Origin: Peptacetobacter sp900539645 | GTDB lineage: Bacteria; Bacillota; Clostridia; Peptostreptococcales; Peptostreptococcaceae | NCBI RefSeq assembly: GCF_047807365.1 | Contig: NZ_JBLOUI010000007.1 | Coordinates: 4,963-68,962 of the forward strand | Direction: 5' to 3' | DNA length: 64,000 bases | In this document: positions 28,011-35,828 of the stretch, piece after piece | How positions within the stretch are numbered: the first letter of the stretch is position 1 | Layout of the letters: every line of letters begins with the position of its first letter | Made by a program: the position numbers and the translations under genes | Notes under the pieces: model-generated | The model's database searches: none | Told to the model about the DNA's origin: nothing | What the model saw: the letters and a program-made list of their open reading frames with translations, nothing else

Positions 28011-28571
28011 TTAAAATATTCTGAGATGTTGTAGTAATATTTTTGTGCCTAGTAGTATAAGTACTACACCACCGGCAAATTCAGCTTTAGATTTGAATCT
28101 TATTCCAAATAGAGTACCTATTCTTATCCCAAATGCAGATATTATAAATGTAGTTATACCGATTAATATAGCAGCATAAACTATGTTTACTCCTAAGAAC
28201 GCAAATGTTATTCCAACAGCCATTGCATCTATACTAGTTGCTATAGCTAAAACAACCATAGTTTTAAAATCAAAAGAAGAACTTTCAACATCGCAACTTT
28301 CTTCTCTAGATTCTTTAATCATATTTACACCTATAAGTGCAAGAAGTACAAATGCAACCCAGTGGTCTATAGACATAATTCTTTCTTTAAAACTACTTGC
28401 AAGAATATATCCAATTACTGGCATAAGTGCCTGAAAACCACCAAAGTATGTACCAGTCAAAAGTGATTTTTTTACATCCCTTTCTCTAAGCGTAAGTCCT
28501 TTGCAAATTGCAACTGCAAAAGCATCCATTGAAAGTGCTACAGCAGTTATAAATAATTCAAATAAACTCAT
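28011..28571 (-). CDS. mntP: Manganese efflux pump MntP
   Basis: A 186-residue membrane protein with six hydrophobic segments. Two related halves carry the acidic motifs ALSMDAFAVAICKGL and ATSIDAMAVGITFAFL, the metal-binding signature of the MntP family. It exports Mn(II) to prevent toxicity. The minus-strand leader upstream is a yybP-ykoY-type manganese riboswitch with a terminator, which gives a direct feedback control. Confidence 0.95.
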   Translation of the reverse strand: MSLFELFITAVALSMDAFAVAICKGLTLRERDVKKSLLTGTYFGGFQALMPVIGYILASSFKERIMSIDHWVAFVLLALIGVNMIKESREESCDVESSSFDFKTMVVLAIATSIDAMAVGITFAFLGVNIVYAAILIGITTFIISAFGIRIGTLFGIRFKSKAEFAGGVVLILLGTKILLQHLRIF

Positions 28572-28632
28572 AATTTCCTCCTTAAAATTTATAAAATCAG
28601 CAACTCAGAATAGTTTAATTTAAAATAAAAAT

Positions 28633-28770
28633 AAAAAAAGACCTATCTACAGCCTAAGCTGCAGATAAGTCTCGTCATTCAAAATAAAGCCAGACAGTCA
28701 AACTGCCAGTATGTTGACTAAATTACAATCTTAAAAGATTGCCAACTACTCCCTTATTGCTAAAAATTAT
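28633..28770 (-). promoter_or_regulatory. yybP-ykoY manganese riboswitch before mntP
   Basis: Read on the minus strand, the leader has the conserved loops AAGGGAGTAG (from 28755 downward) and TGACGAGACTT (from about 28677 downward), the two signatures of this riboswitch class. The second loop strand is also one arm of a terminator, with GACTTATCTGCAGC pairing to GCTGTAGATAGGTC, followed by a T run. Mn(II) binding would disrupt the terminator and let mntP be transcribed. Confidence 0.92.
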
Positions 28771-28940
28771 CATATAAATATCTTCTAATATTATAAGTGA
28801 AATTATTTGTAATTGTCAATTAGAAATGAATGATAAAATTCTTTTGTAAAAATAAATAAACCTTCACATATTAAAAATAAGTGTTAAAATATAAATGTAG
28901 ATTTAAAATAATTAAAAATAATCGGAAGGAAGGATAACAA

Positions 28941-29810
28941 ATGACTACTAATAGAAATGATAAATGCTGGTGTGGAAGCGGATTAAAATATAAAAAATGC
29001 CATATGAACTTTGATGAAAAATACAATGAAATGGCGGCAAAAGGTCATATAATGCCACCAAAATCTTTAATAAAAAATAAAGAACAGATAGAAGCAATAA
29101 AAGAAAGTGGAAAAATAAACACAGGTGTACTTGATGAAGTTGCAAAACATATAAAAGCTGGAATGAGTACAGCTGATATAGATAAAATAGTTTACGACTA
29201 TACAATAGCTCATGGTGCAACTCCAGCACCTCTTGGATACGGTGGATTCCCTAAGAGTGTTTGTACTTCAATAAATAGCGAAGTATGCCATGGTATACCA
29301 GATGAAAATATAATATTAAAAGAAGGAGATATTATCAATGTAGACGTATCTACTATAAAAGATGGATATTTCTCAGATGCATCAAGAATGTTTAAAATAG
29401 GGAAAGTTAGTGAAGCTGCTGATAAAATAACTGATGTAGCTAAAGAATGTTTAGAAGCAGGTATAAAAGCAGTTAAACCTTGGGGACATCTTGGAGATAT
29501 AGGTGCAGCTGTACAGGAATTAGCAGAAAAAAATGGATATTCAGTAGTAAGAGCGTTTGGTGGACATGGAATAGGATTAGAATTCCACGAAGATCCATTT
29601 GTAGCTCATGTTGGTAAAAAAGATCAGGGAATGGTTTTAGTTCCAGGAATGATATTCACAATAGAGCCTATGATAAATGAAGGAGAGTACGATGTATATG
29701 TTGACGATGTAAATGAATGGACAGTATACACAGCAGATGATTCTCTATCAGCTCAGTGGGAGCATCAGATACTAGTAACTGAAGATGGAATAGAAATAAT
29801 AACATACTAG
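28941..29810 (+). CDS. map: Methionine aminopeptidase with N-terminal SEC-C zinc motif
   Basis: A cytoplasmic peptidase of 289 residues that removes initiator Met from new proteins. Residues 1-25 hold the SEC-C type zinc motif CWCGSGLKYKKCH, probably for ribosome contact. The catalytic domain has INVDVSTIKDGYFSDASRMF (two Asp ligands), GHGIGLEFHEDP (His ligand) and FTIEPMINEG and QWEHQILVTEDG (Glu ligands). The start follows GGAAGGA. It is a single gene ahead of the infC leader. Confidence 0.96.
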   Translation: MTTNRNDKCWCGSGLKYKKCHMNFDEKYNEMAAKGHIMPPKSLIKNKEQIEAIKESGKINTGVLDEVAKHIKAGMSTADIDKIVYDYTIAHGATPAPLGYGGFPKSVCTSINSEVCHGIPDENIILKEGDIINVDVSTIKDGYFSDASRMFKIGKVSEAADKITDVAKECLEAGIKAVKPWGHLGDIGAAVQELAEKNGYSVVRAFGGHGIGLEFHEDPFVAHVGKKDQGMVLVPGMIFTIEPMINEGEYDVYVDDVNEWTVYTADDSLSAQWEHQILVTEDGIEIITY

Positions 29811-29919
29811 TGGTATTTTACTTAAAAATTGTTAAAAAATTTATTTCAAAAATAAATTTAAACTTTTTCAAAAAAAGACTTGCATTATGTTATAGAAAGT
29901 AATATAATAAATAAGTAAG

Positions 29920-30062
29920 TTAAAAGACAGCAAGTAGAAATCCGTTTCTCACCTTACGACGAGAGTTAGTAAGTGTTAATATGAGTTAGAAAAGCTTTAG
30001 GTAAAAGCTTTATTAGTAATGAAAACTTATATGGCGGATGATTTATCATTCGCCTTTTTTAA
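29920..30062 (+). promoter_or_regulatory. L20-type leader of infC-rpmI-rplT
   Basis: The segment contains the typical leader sequence AATCCGTTTCTCACCTTACG, an internal pairing AAAGCTTTA/TAAAAGCTTTA, and a terminator hairpin GGCGGATGA-TTT-ATCATTCGCC (30033-30054) with a long T run just before infC. This is the layout of the ribosomal-protein L20 autoregulatory leaders of Firmicutes: L20 binds the RNA and favours termination. Assigned from position and pattern. Confidence 0.8.
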
Positions 30063-30085
30063 TATAATGATGGAGGTGGACTACC

Positions 30086-30595
30086 ATTAGTAAGGAAGTC
30101 GCAATAAACGAACAGATAAAAGAAAAGGAAGTAAGAGTTATCTCTGCAAATGGAGAACAGCTTGGAGTTATGCCTACAAAAGAAGCTCAGGGATTAGCAA
30201 ACAATAAGAATTTAGACTTAGTTCTAATATCACCAAATGCTAAACCACCTGTTTGTAAAATAATGGATTATGGAAAATACAGATACGAACAGGCAAGAAA
30301 AGAAAAAGAAGCAAAGAAAAAACAGAAAACTGTTAATGTTAAAGAAGTAAGATTAAGACCAGGTATCGAACAGAACGACCTTAACACTAAAGCTAAACAG
30401 GCTATGAAATTCTTATCAAAAGGAGATAAGGTTAAAGTAGAACTTAGATTTAGAGGTAGAGAATTAGGTCACAAAGACCTTGGTAAAGAAGTAATGCTTA
30501 AATTTATAGAAGCAGTGAAAGAGTTTGGAGAACCAGCGAAAGCCCCTACATTTGAAGGGAACAACATGGTTGTAATAATAGATCCAAAAAAATAG
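30086..30595 (+). CDS. infC: Translation initiation factor IF-3 (ATT start)
   Basis: A 169-residue factor that keeps the ribosomal subunits apart and checks the initiator tRNA. The true start is the ATT at 30086, six bases after GGAGGTGG; infC genes are known for non-standard starts that allow self-control by IF-3. The N-terminal INEQIKEKEVRVISANGEQLG, the linker KVCKIMDYGKYRYEQARKEK-like region and the C-terminal domain RFRGRELGHKDLG are all present. A start at the first ATG (30170) would remove the conserved N-terminal 28 residues. Confidence 0.95.
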   Translation: MSKEVAINEQIKEKEVRVISANGEQLGVMPTKEAQGLANNKNLDLVLISPNAKPPVCKIMDYGKYRYEQARKEKEAKKKQKTVNVKEVRLRPGIEQNDLNTKAKQAMKFLSKGDKVKVELRFRGRELGHKDLGKEVMLKFIEAVKEFGEPAKAPTFEGNNMVVIIDPKK

Positions 30596-30623
30596 ATAAA
30601 TATTCGAGAGGAGGAACTTTGTC

Positions 30624-30821
30624 ATGCCAAAAATGAAAACTCATAGAGGTGCAGCAAAAAGATTAAAAAGAACAGGAAATGGAAAATTAAAAAGAGCTAA
30701 AGCTTACAAAAGCCATATATTAACTAAAAAATCTGCAAAAACTAAAATGAACTTAAGACAGTCAACTTTAGTTTCTGAAGGTGATGCTAGAAGAATAGCT
30801 CAGTTATTACCATACAAATAA
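30624..30821 (+). CDS. rpmI: 50S ribosomal protein L35
   Basis: A very basic 65-residue protein, the standard length. It begins MPKMKTHRGAAKRLKRTGNG and contains the Lys-rich stretch KRAKAYKSHILTKKSAKTK and the ending DARRIAQLLPYK. It is the second gene of infC-rpmI-rplT and is preceded by GAGGAGG. Confidence 0.97.
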   Translation: MPKMKTHRGAAKRLKRTGNGKLKRAKAYKSHILTKKSAKTKMNLRQSTLVSEGDARRIAQLLPYK

Positions 30822-30888
30822 GAATCGTAATAAAAGAAACGGAAAATATAAGAAGATTTTAAATAATAAATAATGGAGGATAAGAATA

Positions 30889-31245
30889 ATGGCAAGAGTA
30901 AAAAAAGGTATGAATGCCCGTAAAAAACATAAAAAAGTTTTAAAACTTGCAAAAGGATTCAGAGGATCTAGAAGCAAATTATATAGACCAGCTAATGCAT
31001 TCGTTATGAAAGCATTAAGAAATGCATACATAGGTAGAAAATTAAAGAAAAGAGATTACAGAAAACTTTGGATACAGAGAATAAATGCAGCTGCTAGAAT
31101 GAACGGAATATCTTACTCAAGATTAATGAACGGTTTAAAATTAGCAGGTGTTGAAGTTAACAGAAAAATGTTATCTGAAATGGCTATAGCTGATCCAGCT
31201 GGATTCGCTAAACTTGTAGAAGTTGCTAAAGCTAAATTAGCTTAA
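30889..31245 (+). CDS. rplT: 50S ribosomal protein L20
   Basis: A 118-residue primary 23S rRNA-binding protein. The start MARVKKGMNARKKHKKVLKL is the basic N-terminal arm; SYSRLMNGLKLAGVEVNRKMLSEMA is the conserved globular part. It is the last gene of the operon and the presumed repressor acting on the leader at 29920-30062. Ribosome site GGAGGA. Confidence 0.97.
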   Translation: MARVKKGMNARKKHKKVLKLAKGFRGSRSKLYRPANAFVMKALRNAYIGRKLKKRDYRKLWIQRINAAARMNGISYSRLMNGLKLAGVEVNRKMLSEMAIADPAGFAKLVEVAKAKLA

Positions 31246-31269
31246 TTAACATTATACTACCGTAAATAC

Positions 31270-31304
31270 AGACTGTTTTGCATAAGCAAGACGGTCTTTT
31301 TTTT
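31270..31304 (+). terminator. Terminator of infC-rpmI-rplT
   Basis: AGACTGTTTTGC (31270-31281) and GCAAGACGGTCT (31286-31297) form a 12-bp stem with a G-T pair, followed by T residues. Confidence 0.88.
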
Positions 31305-31520
31305 ATGTTTTTTTGTGCTTAAACTTAACAATTTATTGTATTCGATAAGGTTGTTTTTAATTGTAAATTAGAATATAATATATTAATGACATTTAAAATA
31401 ATTAGTTAGAACTTCAAATGAAAATAAAAAATAAACATAAAATAAAACTGTGTCAGCGGACACAAAAATAAAGTTATATTAAAATGTATAATTTTATGAT
31501 GTTAGGAGGTATGAAGGAAA

Positions 31521-32897
31521 TTGAAAACGATGCTCAAAAGAGTGGCTTCTTATGGAAGTGGAATGCAGCCGACTCAGGTAATGGTAATCGGATTCGCAAC
31601 GGTTATATTAGTAGGAGCTATAATATTAAATTTACCGATATCTACGCAAGATGGAGAAAGTATAGGATTTTTAAATGCGCTATTTACGGCTACATCTGCG
31701 GTGTGTGTAACAGGGCTAGTAGTAGTAGATACGTCTACTTATTGGAGCTTCTTTGGACAGCTAACGATAATAATGCTTATACAAATAGGTGGACTTGGAT
31801 TCATGACGGTTACAACAATGTTTGCACTTATAACGGGGAAAAGAATAAATTTAAAAGAAAGACTTTTAATACAGGAAGCGTTAAATCAGAGGGATTTATC
31901 TGGTATAGTAAGACTTACTAGATATGTACTTATGATGACATTTACTATAGAGGGGATAGGAGCACTTATACTATCTACTAAATTTATACCAATGTTTGGA
32001 TTTGTAAAGGGTACGTGGTTTTCAATTTTCCATGCAATTTCTGCATTCTGTAATGCAGGATTTGACCTTATGGGAGCCACAGCAGGTAAATTCACATCTA
32101 TAGTGTGTTTTAACAATAGTTATTTAGTTATGCTTACAATTTCGGCATTAATAATACTTGGTGGGATTGGATTCCCAGTTTTACTAAATATAATCAGAGA
32201 AAAAAGATATTCAAGATATAATTTACATACTAAAGTGGTTATTTTCACTACTATTTCGCTTATAATAGTGGGTACAATTACTATTTTAGCTATAGAGTTT
32301 GATAGACCAAGCACTATTGGAGATATGCCTCTACCTCAGAAAATTGTAAATGCATATTTCCAGTCTGTTACATCTAGAACAGCAGGATTTGCAAGTATAG
32401 ATCTTACTAAGCTTAGAGAAAGTACACTATTTGCAATGATAATTCTGATGTTTATAGGAGCTGCACCGGCGTCTACTGGTGGAGGTATCAAAGTTACAAC
32501 ACTTGCAACACTTTTATTATCTGTTAAGAGCCTTATCCTAGGAAAATCAGATATAGAAATATATGAAAGAAGAATAAGTTCATCAACAGTTAGAAAAGCT
32601 ATGGTAATATTTGTAGTTGGGATAAGTTTTGTTGTAATAGGAACATTTTTACTATCTGCAACACAGGAACACTTTACATTAACAGCTGCAGCATTTGAGG
32701 TTGCATCGGCATTTGCGACTGTTGGACTTAGTATAGGTGGAAGTCCTACACTGACACCTATAGGTAAACTACTTATAATAATGTATATGTTCGCAGGACG
32801 TGTTGGATCACTTACAATATTCATGGCATTTATGTCAGGTGGATCTAAAAAAGTTCAGCCAGTTAGATATCCTGAGGGAAGTTTAATCGTAGGATAA
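31521..32897 (+). CDS. Potassium uptake protein, TrkH/KtrB family
   Basis: A membrane potassium channel-like subunit of 458 residues with four repeats of membrane-pore-membrane type. Filter-like sequences are visible in SAVCVTGLVVVDT, SAFCNAGFDLMG, SRTAGFASID and SAFATVGLSIGG, each with the conserved Gly. GAAPASTGGGIKVTT is the KtrB/TrkH gating-loop region. The KtrA/TrkA-like gene 30 bases downstream encodes the regulatory partner. The start may be TTG 31521 (11 bases after AGGAGG) or ATG 31530; neither changes the domain content. Confidence 0.92.
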   Translation: MKTMLKRVASYGSGMQPTQVMVIGFATVILVGAIILNLPISTQDGESIGFLNALFTATSAVCVTGLVVVDTSTYWSFFGQLTIIMLIQIGGLGFMTVTTMFALITGKRINLKERLLIQEALNQRDLSGIVRLTRYVLMMTFTIEGIGALILSTKFIPMFGFVKGTWFSIFHAISAFCNAGFDLMGATAGKFTSIVCFNNSYLVMLTISALIILGGIGFPVLLNIIREKRYSRYNLHTKVVIFTTISLIIVGTITILAIEFDRPSTIGDMPLPQKIVNAYFQSVTSRTAGFASIDLTKLRESTLFAMIILMFIGAAPASTGGGIKVTTLATLLLSVKSLILGKSDIEIYERRISSSTVRKAMVIFVVGISFVVIGTFLLSATQEHFTLTAAAFEVASAFATVGLSIGGSPTLTPIGKLLIIMYMFAGRVGSLTIFMAFMSGGSKKVQPVRYPEGSLIVG

Positions 32898-32927
32898 AAT
32901 ATTTAGTGTTATTAGGAGAATAGAAAA

Positions 32928-33605
32928 ATGAGTATGAAACAGTATATAGTAATTGGATGCGGTAGATTTGGTGCATCAGTTGCATCAACAATGCATTTAT
33001 TAGGCCATCAGGTAATGGCAATAGATAAAAATGAGGATATAATACAGAACCTTTCAGATAAGGTAACACATGCAGCTATAGTAGATGTTACAGATGAGCG
33101 GGCACTTAGATCTCTTGGTCTAAGTAATTTTGATGTTGCTATAATTGCTATTGGATCAGATATAAGAGCATCTATAATGGCTACACTTATAGCAAAGGAA
33201 ATGGGTGTAGAGGAAATAATCTGTAAAGCTAAGGATGAATTACAGGCTAAAGTTCTTTATAAAATAGGTGCTGATAGAGTTGTATTCCCAGAAAGAGATA
33301 TGGGTGTTAGGGTTGCACACAATCTAGTATCAAACAATATATTAGACCATATAGAATTAGACCCAGAATACTCTATAGTTGAAATAGTTGTGCCTAAAAA
33401 ATGGATGGGTAAATCTCTTATAGAGCTAGAACTTAGAAGTAGATACGAAATAACAGTACTTGCTATAAAGAGTGGGAAAGAAATAAACGTAACTCCATCT
33501 CCAGAAGAAAAACTAGAGGGTGGAAATATACTAGTAATAATAGGTAAAAACTCAAGTATAAGAGATATAATAAACCAGAATATTGAAACCGTAGGGAGAA
33601 GATAG
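32928..33605 (+). CDS. Potassium uptake regulatory subunit, TrkA/KtrA family
   Basis: A cytoplasmic 225-residue gating protein. The RCK_N nucleotide-binding Rossmann motif IVIGCGRFGASVASTMHLLGH lies at the N-terminus, with DKNEDIIQNLSD for ribose binding. The C-terminal RCK_C domain is from about residue 140 to the end. It binds ATP/ADP or c-di-AMP and controls the membrane subunit encoded upstream. The methyltransferase gene starts three bases after its stop codon, so the three genes probably form one transcript. Confidence 0.93.
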   Translation: MSMKQYIVIGCGRFGASVASTMHLLGHQVMAIDKNEDIIQNLSDKVTHAAIVDVTDERALRSLGLSNFDVAIIAIGSDIRASIMATLIAKEMGVEEIICKAKDELQAKVLYKIGADRVVFPERDMGVRVAHNLVSNNILDHIELDPEYSIVEIVVPKKWMGKSLIELELRSRYEITVLAIKSGKEINVTPSPEEKLEGGNILVIIGKNSSIRDIINQNIETVGRR

Positions 33606-33608
33606 TAT

Positions 33609-34403
33609 ATGGTAGAAATAACTAGTAAAGACAATGAAAAAATAAAAAGTACTAAGCTTCTTCTTAAATCAAAAAATAGAAATAAAGAGAGCAAATTTAT
33701 AATAGAGGGATATAGAATTCTTACTTTAGCATTTGAGCAGAAGGATATTATAGATTACGTCTTTATAAACGAGGATTTTGAAAATAAAGAAGAACACAGA
33801 AAGTTTTTAAAAGAATTAGAAGATGCAAATATAAAAGTATATAAGACAACTAACAAGAATTTTAAAGATATGGTAGATACTGAAAACACTCAGGGGATAC
33901 TAGCTGTTGTTTCTTATGAAAAGAAAACTCTTGAAAAAAATCTAACTGACGATGATAAATACATCATAGTCCTAGATAGAATTCAGGATCCGGGAAATAT
34001 GGGGACAATAATAAGAACAGCAGATGCAGCTGGAGCTGATGCGATAATAACTTTAAAAGGATGTGTAGACATATACAATCCAAAGGTAATAAGATCTACA
34101 ATGGGATCTATATTTAGCATGAACATAATTCCTGCAGAAAGAGATGAGATGTTATCTACATTAAAATCAAAAGGAATAAAAATAGTATCTAGTTGGCTTA
34201 ATACAGAAAACTGGTATGATACTGTAGATTATGGGAATAAAGTTGCGCTTGTAATAGGAAATGAGGCAAATGGTATAGATGATGTCATAGCTGAAAATTC
34301 TGATTTACTTGTAAAAATACCTATATACGGAAGTGCAGAATCTTTAAATGCTGCAATAAGTTCTGCAATTCTAATGTACGAAATCAAAAAATCACTTGTC
34401 TAA
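33609..34403 (+). CDS. TrmH/SpoU family RNA 2'-O-methyltransferase
   Basis: A 264-residue SPOUT enzyme that methylates ribose in rRNA or tRNA. Residues 1-90 form the substrate-binding domain (FIIEGYRILTLAFEQ). The knotted domain has motif 1 DRIQDPGNMGTIIRTADAAGAD, motif 2 LVIGNEANGI and motif 3 IPIYGSAESLNAAISSAILMYE, whose Asn/Ser residues bind SAM. The start is close behind GGGAGAAG in the preceding gene's end. Position next to pheST is common in Firmicutes (ysgA/rlmB-like). Confidence 0.92.
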   Translation: MVEITSKDNEKIKSTKLLLKSKNRNKESKFIIEGYRILTLAFEQKDIIDYVFINEDFENKEEHRKFLKELEDANIKVYKTTNKNFKDMVDTENTQGILAVVSYEKKTLEKNLTDDDKYIIVLDRIQDPGNMGTIIRTADAAGADAIITLKGCVDIYNPKVIRSTMGSIFSMNIIPAERDEMLSTLKSKGIKIVSSWLNTENWYDTVDYGNKVALVIGNEANGIDDVIAENSDLLVKIPIYGSAESLNAAISSAILMYEIKKSLV

Positions 34404-34425
34404 AATGTTGACAATGTGTTATAAT
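34396..34425 (+). promoter_or_regulatory. Promoter of the pheST T-box transcript
   Basis: TTGTCT (34396-34401) and TATAAT (34420-34425) with 18 bases between; it overlaps the end of the methyltransferase gene. Confidence 0.5.
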
Positions 34426-34474
34426 TATGAGGAATTGTAAATACAATTACAAAAATTAAAAATAATTAATGTTG

Positions 34475-34722
34475 ATAGAGAAAAGTACTGTGAACCATTT
34501 CAGTAAAGAGATAGATTGTCGTTGGCTGTGAGCAATCTTCTGAGATATCATAGGAAGTTCGCTCTGGAGTTTCTAAGCTGAAGTCTTACGATGTGTAGGT
34601 TTGGACGTATAAGATGCGTTAAATCTTTTGAGGTGGTCTAATTAAAGTTTATTAGGCTACTAGGGTGGTACCGCGGAATTATAGTCTTTCGTCCCTAGCT
34701 GGGATTGAAAGACTTTTTTTAT
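34475..34722 (+). promoter_or_regulatory. T-box riboswitch of pheS-pheT
   Basis: The T-box sequence AGGGTGGTACCGCGG is at 34662-34676. It is followed by a terminator with AGTCTTTCGTCCC and GGGATTGAAAGACT plus a T run (34683-34720). The specifier codon is most likely TTC (34558-34560), phenylalanine, in GGAAGTTCGCTC. Uncharged phenylalanine tRNA would promote read-through into pheS. Confidence 0.94.
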
Positions 34723-34781
34723 GCAAATTATGAAAATAAGAAAACTAAGAAAAATTATTAAATGAAAGGGTGATATTAAAG

Positions 34782-35801
34782 ATGCAGGAAAAACTTCTTG
34801 AATTACAGAAAAATGCATTAGCTGAAATAGCAGAGGCAGACAGTATAGAAAAAGCTGAAAGTCTTAGAGTTAAATACCTTGGTAAAAAGGGAGAACTTAC
34901 AATAATATTAAAAGGAATGGGAAAATTATCTGCTGAAGAAAGACCAGTAGTTGGTAAAGTAGGTAATGAAGTTAGAACAGCTATAGAAGAAGGAATAAAC
35001 AACGCTAAAACTGAACTTAAAAAAGCAGAACAGGCTAAAAAACTAGCAGAAGAAGTAATAGACGTTACAATGCCTTCAAAAGAATTTAAAGTAGGTAAAA
35101 AACATCCTATAACTAAAATAATAGATGAAGTAACTGATATATTCATAGGAATGGGATTCTCTATAGCAGAAGGTCCAGAAGTTGAAACAGTTAGAAACAA
35201 CTTCGATGCATTAAATGCTCCAAAAGACCATCCATCAAGAGATATGTCAGATACATTCTACATAAACGATGATTTATTATTAAGAACACAGACTTCTCCA
35301 GTTCAGATAAGAACTATGGAAAAAGAAGACTTACCAATAAAAATAATAGCTCCTGGAAGATGCTTCAGATCTGACTCTCCAGATGCTACACATTCTCCAA
35401 TGTTCCATCAGATAGAGCTTCTAGTTGTTGGAAAAGACATAACAATGACAGAATTCAAAGGAACTTTAAACACATTTGTTCAGAAATTATTCGGAAGTGA
35501 AACAAATACAAAATTCAGACCTCACAACTTCCCATTCACTGAACCAAGTGCAGAAATAGACGTAACTTGCTTCAAATGTGGTGGTAAAGGTTGCCCAGTT
35601 TGTAAAGGAGAAGGTTGGATAGAAATATTAGGTGCAGGTATGGTACATCCTAACGTACTTAGAAACTGTGGAATAGATCCAGAAGTTTACAGTGGATTTG
35701 CAGCAGGTATGGGTGTTGAAAGACTTGCAATGCTTAAATACGGTATAGATGACATAAGATTATTATTCGAAAATGATGTTAGATTCTTAGATCAGTTCTA
35801 A
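34782..35801 (+). CDS. pheS: Phenylalanine-tRNA ligase alpha subunit
   Basis: A 339-residue catalytic subunit. The N-terminal coiled-coil (about residues 1-85) contacts the tRNA; the class II core has MGFSIAEGPEVETVRNNFDALN (motif 1), LRTQTSPVQIRTM, and GRCFRSDSPDATHSPMFHQIE (motif 2), and ends with GFAAGMGVERLAMLKYGIDDIR (motif 3). ATG 34782 is chosen because GAAAGGGTGAT lies seven bases upstream; a GTG at 34770 would include the ribosome site. It is followed by pheT after 27 bases. Confidence 0.97.
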   Translation: MQEKLLELQKNALAEIAEADSIEKAESLRVKYLGKKGELTIILKGMGKLSAEERPVVGKVGNEVRTAIEEGINNAKTELKKAEQAKKLAEEVIDVTMPSKEFKVGKKHPITKIIDEVTDIFIGMGFSIAEGPEVETVRNNFDALNAPKDHPSRDMSDTFYINDDLLLRTQTSPVQIRTMEKEDLPIKIIAPGRCFRSDSPDATHSPMFHQIELLVVGKDITMTEFKGTLNTFVQKLFGSETNTKFRPHNFPFTEPSAEIDVTCFKCGGKGCPVCKGEGWIEILGAGMVHPNVLRNCGIDPEVYSGFAAGMGVERLAMLKYGIDDIRLLFENDVRFLDQF

Positions 35802-35828
35802 TTTGATGAAATAGGGAGGAAAATATAA

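Noticed and set aside
31449..31463. Small hairpin TGTGTC-AGCG-GACACA before the potassium uptake gene as a riboswitch
   Set aside because: Only a six-base-pair stem without conserved riboswitch sequence; no T run, so not a terminator.
31484..31921. 145-residue frame overlapping the potassium uptake gene
   Set aside because: It is a shadow frame of the TrkH/KtrB-like gene; composition is not protein-like and only the other frame has the filter motifs.
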